A DNA stretch of 64,000 nucleotides from Ceratothoa steindachneri (Eukaryota; Arthropoda; Malacostraca; Isopoda; Cymothoidae), in NCBI GenBank assembly GCA_963969495.1, contig OZ018335.1, positions 88,198,440 to 88,262,439 of the forward strand, read 5' to 3'. Below are positions 1 to 10,510 of the stretch, piece after piece (within the stretch, counting starts at the first letter, position 1; each line of letters starts with the position of its first letter). A model generated the notes under the pieces. The model did not search any database, was not told where the DNA came from, and saw only the letters and a program-made list of their open reading frames with translations. Made by a program: the position numbers and the translations under genes.

Positions 1-578
1 CTTGAAGATGACCCCCGTCCAAGACGCCCGTCAAACCTGACCAACGAGGACAATGTGGCCCGTGTGGAGAGGATGATCCTCGAAAATCGACGGGTGAAGT
101 TCGAAGAAATCGAGCAAGAACTTGGAATATCACATGGAAGTGTTATCAACATCATCTACGACAATTTGGCCATGACCAAGGTCTCTGCCCTTTGGGTCCC
201 TAGAAACCTCACGCCCCATGATCGACTTCAACGTCGTCAAAGTCCACAAGGCTAGAGTTGCACACGTGCGGATTCGAGGAGCTCAACCATCCCTCCTACA
301 GTCCAGATCTCGCCCCTAGCGACTACTTTTTATTTCGCCAGCTCAAGGCTGCAATGCGTGGACGACGGTTTGTGGACGATGAAGATGTTCAGCTCGCCGT
401 CCAGGAGTGGATTGAACAGCAGTCTGGAGATTTCTGGTTGTCGGGAATTCGAAGCCTCAGGGACAAGTGGCGCGAGTGCATTGAAGTCGAGGGTAGTTAT
501 ATTGAAAAATAATAAATCCCTTTTCCTCATATCTCGTTTTCTTATATCCGAATTGCAAAACTTATTGACCGCTCCTCC
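1..578 (+). mobile_element. Mariner, internally deleted, copy 1 (left end outside window)
   Basis: This is the right part of the first array copy, cut by the window edge. It carries the end of the helix-turn-helix region with the WVPR linker motif, then the internal deletion, then the region around the third catalytic Asp. The right terminal inverted repeat ends at 578 and is followed by TA (579-580). The two open pieces at 1-255 and 258-512 are in different frames, so no transposase can be made. Confidence 0.9.
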
Positions 579-1223
579 TAATTATTTTGTTCTTAATTTT
601 TTAGAGCTCTAGTTTTCTTTGCAGTCTCTAGATCCAAAGTTGTCCACTCGAGTTATATACATTTCATTCATTTTCACTTTTAACAACTACGAGGTCACTT
701 CTATTTGAAATTATAAGATGAGAGCTCCGTCAAGAAAGTGTAATGCGGATGCTGACAGACAAAAGGAGAATCCAACCAGAGAATCGAAAGAACAGGGCAT
801 AATAGTAATCAAGGCAGCTACAGTACCGTCCAAGACTAGAGAACAAAGTCTTCTAACCACACAAAAAGAAGATTTGGACACAACACACGAAATACTACAA
901 AAGGAAGTAATTTAATGTATAGAAAAGGCGATTACGTTAAGGTAAATAATATCCGAACAAAGATTCGCCCTTGGCTGAATTAAAAACCAAGAAACGGTAT
1001 TCACTTTAGTATGTTGATTCGGTTTTAACAACTTGTCACAGCAGGACAGGAACATCCTAGTCACTGATAAAAGAAATATGCATAAGTGTAGAAGTATATT
1101 GCTTGTCATTTATTTATGGTGAACATACACAATAAAAAAAAACGTTTCTAAGAAGAAATTGGTTCAATCTTCAAAAAAGCAATTTACCTATTTTAGTTTA
1201 TGTAAGCTGGAAAAATTCGAATA
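579..1223. repeat. Array spacer (repeated at 2142-2786 and 3705-3973)
   Basis: A 645-bp non-mariner segment separates successive mariner copies; the third copy is cut at 3973. It contains a 65-codon reading frame (718-915, repeated at 2281-2478) with a charged, non-repetitive product that I do not recognise. The frame is conserved between units only because the units are nearly identical, so conservation is not evidence of coding. It could be host flank co-duplicated with the mariner. Confidence 0.8.
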
Positions 1224-2141
1224 CGAAGGGCGGTCAATAAGTTTTGCGAATCGGTAGGGCAAAACAGAGGAAGGGGGATGGCTGTTTGTGGGGGTGTTAG
1301 AATAAGTTATGACAAGTTAGGACCTGCAGCCGCACGCTCCTTACTAGTCTATTTAAGAAGCAGTAGCTGATCGCAGATCGTCAGTCACAAATTTTTCAAC
1401 AATGGAGAAGGTTGAGCACCGCTCGGTGATCAAATTTTTGACCAAGGAAGGTAAGAATGCAAAAGAGATCCATGAACGCATGGTTGCAGTGTACACCGAC
1501 ACCGCCCATTCTTATGCAACCATTGCTCGCTGGAATAGGGAGTTCTGCCGTGGTCGTGAGTCCCTTGAAGATGACCCCCGTCCAAGACGCCCGTCAAACC
1601 TGACCAACGAGGACAATGTGGCCCGTGTGGAGAGGATGATCCTCGAAAATCGACGGGTGAAGTTCGAAGAAATCGAGCGAGAACTTGGAATATCACATGG
1701 AAGTGTTATCAACATCATCTACGACAATTTGGCCATGACCAAGGTCTCTGCCCTTTGGGTCCCTAGAAACCTCACGCCCCATGATCGACTTCAACGTCGT
1801 CAAAGTCCACAAGGCTAGAGTTGCACACGTGCGGATTCGAGGAGCTCAACCATCCCTCCTACAGTCCAGATCTCGCCCCTAGCGACTACTTTTTATTTCG
1901 CCAGCTCAAGGCTGCAATGCGTGGACGACGGTTTGTGGACGATGAAGATGTTCAGCTCGCCGTCCAGGAGTGGATTGAACAGCAGTCTGGAGATTTCTGG
2001 TTGTCGGGAATTCGAAGCCTCAGGGACAAGTGGCGCGAGTGCATTGAAGTCGAGGGTAGTTATATTGAAAAATAATAAATCCCTTTTCCTCATATCTCGT
2101 TTTCTTATATCCGAATTGCAAAACTTATTGACCGCTCCTCC
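1224..2141 (+). mobile_element. Mariner, internally deleted non-autonomous copy 2
   Basis: The complete 918-bp element is flanked by TA on both sides (1222-1223 and 2142-2143). The terminal inverted repeats match over about 28 bp, sharing the core GGTCAATAAGTTTTGC. Autonomous mariners are about 1.3 kb, so roughly 400 bp has been lost from the centre, including the first two catalytic Asp regions. It could move only with a transposase supplied from elsewhere. Confidence 0.92.
1402..2075 (+). pseudogene. Mariner transposase remnant (array copy 2)
   Basis: The ATG at 1402 opens 138 codons that match the mariner DNA-binding half: a bipartite helix-turn-helix and the linker motif WVPRNLT. The frame stops at 1818, just past the linker. 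A second frame (1821-2075) carries YSPDLAPSDYFLF, the region of the third catalytic Asp, and the conserved C-terminal end. The segment with the first two catalytic Asp residues is deleted and the two halves are frameshifted. The protein is therefore catalytically dead. A DNA-binding fragment is conceivable but unsupported. Confidence 0.93.
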
Positions 2142-2786
2142 TAATTATTTTGTTCTTAATTTTTTAGAGCTCTAGTTTTCTTTGCAGTCTCTAGATCCAA
2201 AGTTGTCCACTCGAGTTATATACATTTCATTCATTTTCACTTTTAACAACTACGAGGTCACTTCTATTTGAAATTATAAGATGAGAGCTCCGTCAAGAAA
2301 GTGTAATGCGGATGCTGACAGACAAAAGGAGAATCCAACCAGAGAATCGAAAGAACAGGGCATAATAGTAATCAAGGCAGCTACAGTACCGTCCAAGACT
2401 AGAGAACAAAGTCTTCTAACCACACAAAAAGAAGATTTGGACACAACACACGAAATACTACAAAAGGAAGTAATTTAATGTATAGAAAAGGCGATTACGT
2501 TAAGGTAAATAATATCCGAACAAAGATTCGCCCTTGGCTGAATTAAAAACCAAGAAACGGTATTCACTTTAGTATGTTGATTCGGTTTTAACAACTTGTC
2601 ACAGCAGGACAGGAACATCCTAGTCACTGATAAAAGAAATATGCATAAGTGTAGAAGTATATTGCTTGTCATTTATTTATGGTGAACATACACAATAAAA
2701 AAAAACGTTTCTAAGAAGAAATTGGTTCAATCTTCAAAAAAGCAATTTACCTATTTTAGTTTATGTAAGCTGGAAAAATTCGAATA

Positions 2787-3704
2787 CGAAGGGCGGTCAA
2801 TAAGTTTTGCGAATCGGTAGGGCAAAACAGAGGAAGGGGGATGGCTGTTTGTGGGGGTGTTAGAATAAGTTATGACAAGTTAGGACCTGCAGCCGCACGC
2901 TCCTTACTAGTCTATTTAAGAAGCAGTAGCTGATCGCAGATCGTCAGTCACAAATTCTTCAACAATGGAGAAGGTTGAGCACCGCTCGGTGATCAAATTT
3001 TTGACCAAGGAAGGTAAGAATGCAAAAGAGATCCATGAACGCATGGTTGCAGTGTACACCGACACCGCCCATTCTTATGCAACCATTGCTCGCTGGAATA
3101 GGGAGTTCTGCCGTGGTCGTGAGTCCCTTGAAGATGACCCCCGTCCAAGACGCCCGTCAAACCTGACCAACGAGGACAATGTGGCCCGTGTGGAGAGTAT
3201 GATCCTCGAAAATCGACGGGTGAAGTTCGAAGAAATCGAGCGAGAACTTGGAATATCACATGGAAGTGTTATCAACATCATCTACGACAATTTGGCCATG
3301 ACCAAGGTCTCTGCCCTTTGGGTCCCTAGAAACCTCACGCCCCATGATCGACTTCAACGTCGTCAAAGTCCACAAGGCTAGAGTTGCACACGTGCGGATT
3401 CGAGGAGCTCAACCATCCCTCCTACAGTCCAGATCTCGCCCCTAGCGACTACTTTTTATTTCGCCAGCTCAAGGCTGCACTGCGTGGACGACGGTTTGTG
3501 GACGATGAAGATGTTCAGCTCGCCGTCCAGGAGTGGATTGAACAGCAGTCTGGAGATTTCTGGTTGTCGGGAATTCGAAGCCTCAGGGACAAGTGGCGCA
3601 AGTGCATTGAAGTCGAGGGTAGTTATATTGAAAAATAATAAATCCCTTTTCCTCATATCTCGTTTTCTTATATCCGAATTGCAAAACTTATTGACCGCTC
3701 CTCC
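2787..3704 (+). mobile_element. Mariner, internally deleted non-autonomous copy 3
   Basis: This is the same 918-bp element as copy 2 with the same inverted repeats, TA flanks and internal deletion. It differs by a few point changes, including an Arg to Ser change in the N-terminal frame at about 3199. Confidence 0.92.
2965..3638 (+). pseudogene. Mariner transposase remnant (array copy 3)
   Basis: It has the same broken structure as the remnant at 1402. An N-terminal helix-turn-helix frame (2965-3381) is followed by a shifted frame (3384-3638) with the SPDLAPSD motif. The catalytic centre is missing. Confidence 0.92.
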
Positions 3705-3976
3705 TAATTATTTTGTTCTTAATTTTTTAGAGCTCTAGTTTTCTTTGCAGTCTCTAGATCCAAAGTTGTCCACTCGAGTTATATACATTTCATTCATTTT
3801 CACTTTTAACAACTACGAGGTCACTTCTATTTGAAATTATAAGATGAGAGCTCCGTCAAGAAAGTGTAATGCGGATGCTGACAGACAAAAGGAGAATCCA
3901 ACCAGAGAATCGAAAGAACAGGGCATAATAGTAATCAAGGCAGCTACAGTACCGTCCAAGACTAGAGAACAAAATA

Positions 3977-5185
3977 CTAAAATCGATATTTTCTGGAAAA
4001 TACTAATGTAATTTCCATAAAAACTGCACGTGTTATTCTTTTTGATTTGCTTCTGATACTGTCCAAGTTTCATTTCATAGAAAGGTGGATTAAAAAAGTT
4101 ATTAGGAAAGAAATATGTATTTTAAGAAAGAATGCGTCTAAAACTGGAGGAAGATACCTTAGAACTTTCAGTTTACACGTAAATATTCATAAAGTATGTA
4201 TGGCAGGCGTATGTGAAATACGTATGTATTTTGCATCAATTTGACAAGAACATGAAACTCAATGTGTCTCGCTATACTGTATCACGTCACTTGAGAGAGG
4301 AGGGACTTATAACTCGCTCCCTCTGGTAAAAATAATAAAACGGCTATGTTGCCCTTCGCTACTGAGCATGTCCTGTGAAATGCTGAAAATTTAGAAAGTG
4401 GTTTCCAGCGATGAAATCAAATTTAACTTGTTCAAATTGGATGGATAGGAGGATATAAAGCGTTTTATAGATGAAAGATTAAATCCCCCATGCACGAAAA
4501 AGATAGTTAAATTTGGAGGTGGTAACGTTATCGCGATGGACATGTTTTCTAGCCCTGGATGTTTCCTGATCCTCTGTTTACGCGGAAAGGTAACTGCTTC
4601 GGTATACAAACATCTTCTTCAGGAAAATCTGATCCCCACTCTGCAAATTTCGGGAGTACGTGAGTCTGTTTTCATGTAGGCTAACTCTTCCTGCCACACA
4701 TTAAACAAGGCCAGTTCTTGGATGCTGAAAAAAAATCCGACGTGATCAATTGGCCTGCAGAGAGCCTGAGTTAAACTCGATAGAAAATCTATGTAAGATA
4801 TTCGATGAGAAAGTTATGGGTTACAAACTGAGCAATTTTGATCTCTGACAAAAATTAGAAGAATGGAATAAAAAAACGCCCGAACAATGCGACAAATTTA
4901 TTAAGTCTTTCGGCAGATGTACTCAATTCATTCAGACCAAAGGCCTCCATTTTTCTTATTGTTTGTGAAACAATTATGTTTTTTTCTGGTTATGGATCCA
5001 TTTGCACTTATCGATCTCTAGTTTTGGACGTATCCTTTCCTTAAATACGCATTTCTTTACTCATAATTTTTATCTACTGCTCTCTGATATGAAACTTAGA
5101 CACTATCAGAGGTCAATCTCAAAGAATATTATATGCAATTTCCATAGAAATTAAACGAATATTTTCGAGAAAATGTAAGTTTTGG
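3977..5185 (+). mobile_element. Tc1-like DNA transposon relic with long terminal inverted repeats
   Basis: The left end (from CTAAAA at 3977) and the reverse complement of the right end (to 5185) match imperfectly over more than 100 bp. Shared blocks include ATTTTCT.GAAAATA, TAATTTC.AT, TATTCTTT and CTGATA.TGTC.AAGTTTCAT. TA flanks both ends (3975-3976 and 5186-5187). The length of about 1.2 kb suits a Tc1-type element. The interior carries a decayed transposase. Its left tip coincides with the point where the 1563-bp array stops. Confidence 0.82.
4252..4960 (+). pseudogene. Tc1-family transposase pseudogene
   Basis: With frame changes, the translation shows Tc1-type blocks in order. A helix-turn-helix-like NVSRYTVSRHLREEGL comes first. 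A region reading SDEIKFNLFKLDG follows, around the first catalytic Asp. Then come GGGNVIAMDMFSSPGCF, YKHLLQENLIPTLQ, a CHTLNKA.QFL segment after the second Asp region, an ELNSIENL-like block, and WNKKTPEQCDKFI near the C-terminus. There are several stops and frameshifts, so it is non-functional. Family assignment to Tc1 rather than another IS630 branch rests on these remembered block patterns. Confidence 0.75.
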
Positions 5186-5206
5186 TATTTTCTTATCTAC
5201 CTTTAG

Positions 5207-5376
5207 GCGGTACTGTATTAAAACCTCCAGGAAAAAGTCCTTACATACAGTATATGCAGTCAACCACGAACTTGAATGACCTTGAGAGAATCCCAAATCC
5301 AGATACTGCTTTTCTTCTCCTTTCTATAAATCCAAGTTTCTATACTGGTCTGAGTATAGATTTAGCGCATATGAGG
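5207..5376 (+). CDS. Candidate internal exon, unknown gene
   Basis: The stretch is preceded by a pyrimidine-rich acceptor (TTATCTACCTTTAG) and followed by a perfect donor (GTAAGT at 5377). Between them it stays open for 56 codons in one frame. The product is non-repetitive (it contains KPPGKSPYIQYMQS and SINPSFYTGLSIDLAHMR) and unlike any family I recognise. It starts just 21 bp after the Tc1-like right end. The downstream acceptor at 5542 keeps the same phase. An open frame of this size can arise by chance, so this is only a candidate. Confidence 0.35.
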
Positions 5377-5542
5377 GTAAGTCAGAGGTAGTGCTACTAC
5401 AGTCTCAGTTCATACATACTGTTTTATTCCAAACAAAACAACATCCTGCGAGATAATGATGTTTGAGGGGTGGCCCCTTATTAATAACTCCCTACACCGT
5501 GGCAGAGACCCGGTATTTTTTACCATTCTCATCCTATTTCAG

Positions 5543-5665
5543 CTGCTGACTCTTGAGGTAGGTGCTGGTTCCTCCATATACCGAGAGCTAGAAGAAGAGA
5601 TGGTGGCATTGGTTTTATCGCTCCTTTCTATCTACCCCCTCTCTCCTTCCGGTCAATTCTCTTAG
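5543..5665 (+). CDS. Candidate terminal exon following 5207-5376
   Basis: A strong acceptor (CATTCTCATCCTATTTCAG) ends at 5542. The frame expected from the preceding candidate exon (which ends on a codon boundary) continues for 40 codons, including LLTLEVGAGSSIYRELEEEM, to a TAG stop at 5663-5665. The implied intron is 166 bp, GT-AG. A second possible donor (GAG|GTAGGT) lies 15 bp inside. I cannot name the product. Confidence 0.28.
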   Translation: MLTLEVGAGSSIYRELEEEMVALVLSLLSIYPLSPSGQFS

Positions 5666-6119
5666 CACTCTCGAAGCTGGACTCGGAACCCTAAATTCTG
5701 GATATCTCCGACATCATAGTTACCAATCAGACAACATATTTGACAACTTAGATCAATTTATAAACAGTCTCTTCTATCTCAACCTTGTTTATCCTTCATG
5801 ACTTCAACATCCCTCAACATATTCCCACATACCTACGACTCTTGGACATACTTGAGATTTACTCTTCTCAACTTGTTTCCTTCTCCACCCACATACATGT
5901 AAATAAAATTGAGTTTGTCTTCTCCTTGTCCAGCTCTGTTTCTCTCTCTTTGTACCCAACCTTCACTTACGCTTTGCCACCTCTTCATCGTCGGCATTAC
6001 ATCATCGACCAGGAACAGATGACCCTGTATCTTGCTCCCCTTCTTCCTCCACCACACTCCACCATTCCTACATTTGACCTTAATAACTTCCTTTGCACTA
6101 TCCGCAAAAGATAAATGGT
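5666..6119. other. No recognisable gene
   Basis: Pyrimidine-rich sequence. A minus-strand open frame runs 6333-5833, but its product has no family signature and its first part overlaps dispersed repeat family A. I treat it as incidental. Confidence 0.4.
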
Positions 6120-6420
6120 GTATCAGGGTTAAGCACCTGTTACACCTGAAGCCTTGAGCAATGGCATGTCCTCCTGGCCCCAGTTTGTAACTTGCAATAT
6201 GGGAGTCAAATGTAACATAGGCTAGCATGCTGCAGCTGACACATAGAGAAATAGGTGTCCTCTTGACCCCAATGCTCTCAGGAAGATCTGCGGGTAAATA
6301 TCTTACACACAGTTTCACTTCTATCTTCGACATTTTCTTTACAAATATCTCCCTACAAACGTTCGCTGTGAGATGCCCTCGTTGCTTTTCGCTTTCAATT
6401 AAATAAAATCCTTCGCTCTC
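6120..6420 (+). repeat. Dispersed repeat family A, copy 1
   Basis: It shares two blocks with copies elsewhere in the window. The head block (CACCTGTTACACCTGAAGCC, then GGCATGTCCTCCTGG) matches 32760-32815, 50540-50600, 61440-61500 and 63140-63180. The tail block (ATTTTCTTTAC followed by CCTCGTTGCT) matches 61905-61960 and 63650-63700. No inverted repeat or RT frame is visible, so the class is unknown. Confidence 0.6.
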
Positions 6421-6998
6421 TTCCCATATCCTCTCATTCTGTCATGGTGTCCATTCAACCTTCATTACACATTCCTCTAGTAAAGAGCGTCCCTCTTGTT
6501 TCTCCGATGTGATTCGGGGAGCAAAACCGCACAGGCCAACTTGCGAGAGGCACCTTAGATTAGTTCGTGCTCGTAGTACTGAAACACGGCTGCTACCTAT
6601 CTTATCTTCACCCTACACGCTATCTTGCCTACACTCTTGCAACTCACACATACTGGTGAGTGCCAAAAGCTCACAGTTATCCCTGAATGTTCTCAGGTTG
6701 CGGATAATGGAACACAGAGGAGTAGTAAACTCAAGCTGAATGGCCCAAACACTCAAGTTAAATGACGGAAAAACGTAAAGATAAAACATAGTGCCACGAA
6801 GTCCCTTAGGGTAAGAAGCTCCCCTTTATGCCAGAGTGAGTTAGAAGAGCGGTAGCATTCCTCGAATTTGAGGCGTAATAATTAAGACTGATCCCTAAGA
6901 ATATTTGTCAGCAGAGATCTGTAAAGGAAGGGGTGAAATTAGAGAAACTGAAAATGCTTAACTGCCGAGAAGCTGATGCTGGTCAGCTTTACATTCTA
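6421..6998. other. No recognisable gene
   Basis: Unique-looking sequence with only short, unconvincing open frames. It ends at the TA target of the MITE that follows. Confidence 0.4.
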
Positions 6999-7183
6999 CA
7001 GGGTGGTTAAATGTCGCGCTACCATTTAACTACTCTGATTTTTTTTAGCAAATGAGATTGTTACTTAAAAATGAATAACATTTCATTTATTAAATGAGTG
7101 TTATGTTATTAATAACTTATTTATGTATTAAATCAATGTGTTATGAATCTTTCCTATAGTATCGCGACATTTTGACCACCCTG
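6999..7183. mobile_element. 185-bp MITE with TA duplication
   Basis: The left end CAGGGTGGTTAAATGTCGCG and the reverse complement of the right end, CAGGGTGGTCAAAATGTCGCG, form inverted repeats of about 24 bp. TA flanks both ends (6997-6998 and 7184-7185). The interior is AT-rich and non-coding. Size, inverted repeats and TA duplication fit a Tc1/mariner-mobilised MITE. No autonomous partner with these tips is in the window. Confidence 0.8.
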
Positions 7184-7185
7184 TA

Positions 7186-7425
7186 CTTCTTGATCTTACG
7201 ACAAATTTTGTCACTGTTGTTCACACTGTTCTTTTTAATCGTGTTCATTAATTCCTGGAAGTTCTGTGACTTGACTTTTTTTCGCTCGTAGATATCACCT
7301 CTCACTGTCTCAATATCGAGAGGGAGAAATCGAGGCCGGTGGAGGTGGTTTAGTATTCCACAAAACTCAGTTCTTAGCTCCCTTTTCGTATGTATCTTCT
7401 GTTTCTTGGCTCTTTTACGCTTCAT
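7186..7425 (-). CDS. Unassigned Lys/Arg-rich open frame, possible transposase tail
   Basis: A minus-strand frame of about 80 codons reads into the right tip of the MITE. The segment DIYERKKVKSQNFQELMNTI faintly resembles the C-terminal pattern of Tc1/mariner transposases (K-V-x5-ELxxxI). No catalytic motif is visible. It may be a short relic or a chance frame. Confidence 0.2.
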
Positions 7426-8939
7426 CTTAGTTATCTTTTCATTTATATGCCAATGACATGCAAATCTGCCTAGTTTGCTGAGACTCTTCGTAATCTTCTA
7501 TTTTAGTAATGGCTCTCGGAGAACTTCAGTATATTCGATAAGATCAACAGCAGAAATCTTACCTCACAAGGTTATGGTAAAATTTACGGGGACTTATTCT
7601 GAAGATTTAAGAAAAATGAAAATTATGTGAGCGAAAAAAGTACAAGGGAAGTTGCATCGAGGGATTTTGTTGCATCCCGACATTACACGAGCTCATTTTT
7701 CGAGGGTAGAAAGAAAGTGCTATAATACAAAATAGATGGGAATATGTCGAAAAACAATAGGTTCATATTTTGATATTTATTTATTTATTTGATAAAAGTT
7801 TCTAGGATTTTTTCACACTACGTTTTGGTTGCCCATTTATACAAATTTGTTCCCATTGAAACCCTCTGTACTCAACAATCGATCGCAAAACCATGACAAC
7901 AATAAAAACATTGTTTATTTCATTAACTCTCCTTATTCTATGCTAATCTATCTTTGATTTAAAAGGAAATATCTTCAAACCCCACCAAATGGGCATAACT
8001 AATATCATTTCTATCTAATTATATTAAAATAATAGACAATTCAATTTCTTATTGAGATAATTTTCCCTGGAATCAATTGATTCTTAGCTCATGATTCACC
8101 TGTCGTGACGTCATCGCTGAAATACCAAAAATGGGAAGCTGAAAAGGAGACGCTAACAATGGTGGGAAGGAAATCCCTGATTGGTTGATGAATAACGGGG
8201 AGGGGGAATTTATCCCACAATTCCCCCTTTGTTTTATTGATTTATTATTATGATAACGAGAGAAAGCAAAAAAGAAGTGTTTCGCGTCAGCGGAAGTACT
8301 CTCGTAATGATCCAATGAATTAGAGGAAGATAACAATTACGTGTTGTATGCTTTAAGTGCACGGAAAATATTTAACCTAAATATATTTTCCTTACTAGAG
8401 CCGAATTCTGCCCTATTTTTTTATTATTCTGGGTAGTTTGGATCTTTCGAAAGGTTTGGGGCAAATTTAATAAGTATCTCGCTGGGCACAGTAGTCTGGG
8501 CACTAAGTTTGTTGAGTTAGGCGTTTGTACGTTAAAATATCTTCACTATTAGCATATTCTTTCTTATTTTTCTACGAGAATTTTCCCCTTAGTTGGATTT
8601 TATGGATTTAATTTTCTTCGTACCTCTTAGATTTATGTGGCCTTTGGGAAGTATAAAGATGGACACGTTTGGTAGTTACACATCCTACCAGTGCCAGGCC
8701 ACTACAAATAGTTTAATCGGGATATGTACCACTACGCTTCTTTCTAGGAGCTTTCGCTAGACTCGTGAATTCCCTGAATATATATCGATCTTGTTTCTCA
8801 CCCATAGCGGTAACATTTTCTTTTATGGTGTTTAGGAGTGTCTCCTTTCAATATTAAATATTCCATGATATTGTTATTAACTTGCACAACACATCGATTT
8901 TTCATCGATTTCGCTCCACCCCAAAGCGATTAATTTCGG
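7426..8939. other. No recognisable gene
   Basis: AT-rich sequence. The longest frame (8336-8073, minus) has no recognisable signature. I see no tandem structure. Confidence 0.4.
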
Positions 8940-10510
8940 AGGACACACGTATCTTTGCGTGAGCTTAAATCTCAAGAGGCGGGACTTTGTAAATGCTTTG
9001 GCTCAAATCTCACGCAAGAAAATTTCACGAAGCAAGACAATTATTCTTGTGTTACCTCAGATCTCACATAGGTTAATCTCGCAAGGCAAGGAAATTGTCC
9101 TTGCGTAAGCTCAAATCTTACGCAAAAGGAAAATTATCCTTGCTAAGTCAAATCTCACCCAGGAAAATATCATGATGAAGGAAAAGTGTCCTTGACAGAG
9201 GTTCGAATCTAAAGTAGGAAAAACTCACGAAGCAGGAAAAATTGTCCTTGCCTGAGTTTAAATTTTACAAAATATGAAAATCATCCTTGCGTGAGGTCAA
9301 ATTTTACGTAAAAAAATCTCATGAAGCAGGAAAATTATCCCTGCATGAGCTCAAATTTCACACATAAATATCTCGAGAGGCATGAAAATTGTCGTTGTAT
9401 GAGCTCGAATCTCACAAGACAGGAAAATTGTCCTTATGGGAACATAAATCTTACGCAGGAAAATCACATCAGTTAGTAAAATTGGTTTTGCGTGAGCTCA
9501 GATCTCACGAGAAAGGAAAATTCTCTTTCTCTGAGTTCAATTCTTACGCAGGAAAATTGCCCGTACGTGAGCTCAAATCTCATGCAGTAAAATTGACGAG
9601 GCAGGAAAATTATTCTTCTGTGAGCTCAAATTTCGCGCAAGAAAATCTCACGAGGCAGCAAACTTTTCCTTGTGTGAGCTCAAACCTTACGTAGGTTAAT
9701 CTCACGAGACAGGAAAATTTTCCTTTCGTTAGCTCAAATCTTACGCGACAGGAAAGTTTTCTTTGCGTTAGTCAAATCTCACCCATGACAATATCATGGT
9801 GAGGGAAAAGTGTCCTTGCCAGAACTCGAATCTCACGCAGAGATATCTCAAGAGATAGGAAAAATGCCCTTGCGTACCCTTAAACCTCGCACAGAAAAAT
9901 CTCAGGAGGCAGAAAAATTGTCCTTGCCTGAGCTAAAATCTCATGGGGCAGAAAATTATACTTGTTTGAGCTCAAATCCCACAAAAAAAAATGTCACGTG
10001 GTCGAAAATTGTCCTTGTGTGTGCTCAAACCTCACAGGAAAATCTGACGAAGCATAAAAATTGTCCTTGTCTAAGCTAAAATCTCATGAGGCAGGAAAAT
10101 TATCATTGTCTGAGCTGAAATCTCACAAGGCAGAAAATTGTCCTTGCGTAATCTAAGTTCTTACGATGTAGGAAAATCATCCTTGGGTGAGCTTAAATTT
10201 CTCCAGGAAAATATTGTGAGGCAGAAAAATTGCTCTTGCCTGAGCTAAAATTTCATGGGGCAGAAAATTACCCTTGCGTGAGCTCAAATCCCACACAAGA
10301 AAATATCACGTGGCAGAAAATTGTCATTGTGTGTGCTCAAATTTCACCCAGGAAAATCGTGCGAGGCAGAAAAATTGTCCTTATCTGACCTAAAATCTCA
10401 TGGGGAAGAAAATTATCTTTGCGTGAACTCAAATTTCACACAAGAAAATGTCAGGTGGCAGAAAATTGTCCATGTGTGTGCTCATATCTCCTAGGAAAAT
10501 CTCACCAAGA
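8940..10510. repeat. Degenerate hairpin-forming satellite, about 36/54-bp units
   Basis: About 1.5 kb of imperfect repetition of three modules: GAGCTCAAATCTCACGC, AGGAAAATCTCACGAGGC and AGGAAAATTGTCCTTGCGT. Units with all three modules are about 54 bp; units lacking the middle one are about 36 bp. The junction GCGTGAG-CTCAAAT-CTCACGC is self-complementary. Its arms vary in concert in some copies, for example TTGCGTAAG at 9101-9109 with CTTACGCAA at 9117-9125. Open frames at 9389-9694 and 9810-10079 are by-products of the repeat, not genes. Confidence 0.9.

Larger units (their letters stand above)
1..3973. repeat. 1563-bp tandem array, about 2.5 units
   Basis: Three head-to-tail segments share the same sequence at a fixed offset of 1563 bp. 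For example, the transposase start at 1402 recurs at 2965, and the stop of the first partial copy at 255 recurs at 1818 and 3381. Each unit is 918 bp of internally deleted mariner plus 645 bp of spacer. Units differ by only a handful of substitutions that I could see (near 115, 1394/2957, 3199, 3480 and 3600), so the duplication is recent or homogenised. The array enters from beyond the left edge of the window. Homology stops at about 3973, in the middle of the third spacer. Confidence 0.93.

Noticed and set aside
718..915. 65-codon frame in each array spacer as a conserved gene
   Set aside because: Identity between units reflects recent duplication, not selection; no recognisable domain and no splice or start context.
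5833..6333. 166-codon minus frame with CNRC and CVSC motifs
   Set aside because: Its first part lies in dispersed repeat family A and the Cys pairs do not form a known finger; likely incidental.
9389..10079. Two open frames with ELKSH repeats
   Set aside because: They follow the satellite unit and have no independent coding signal.
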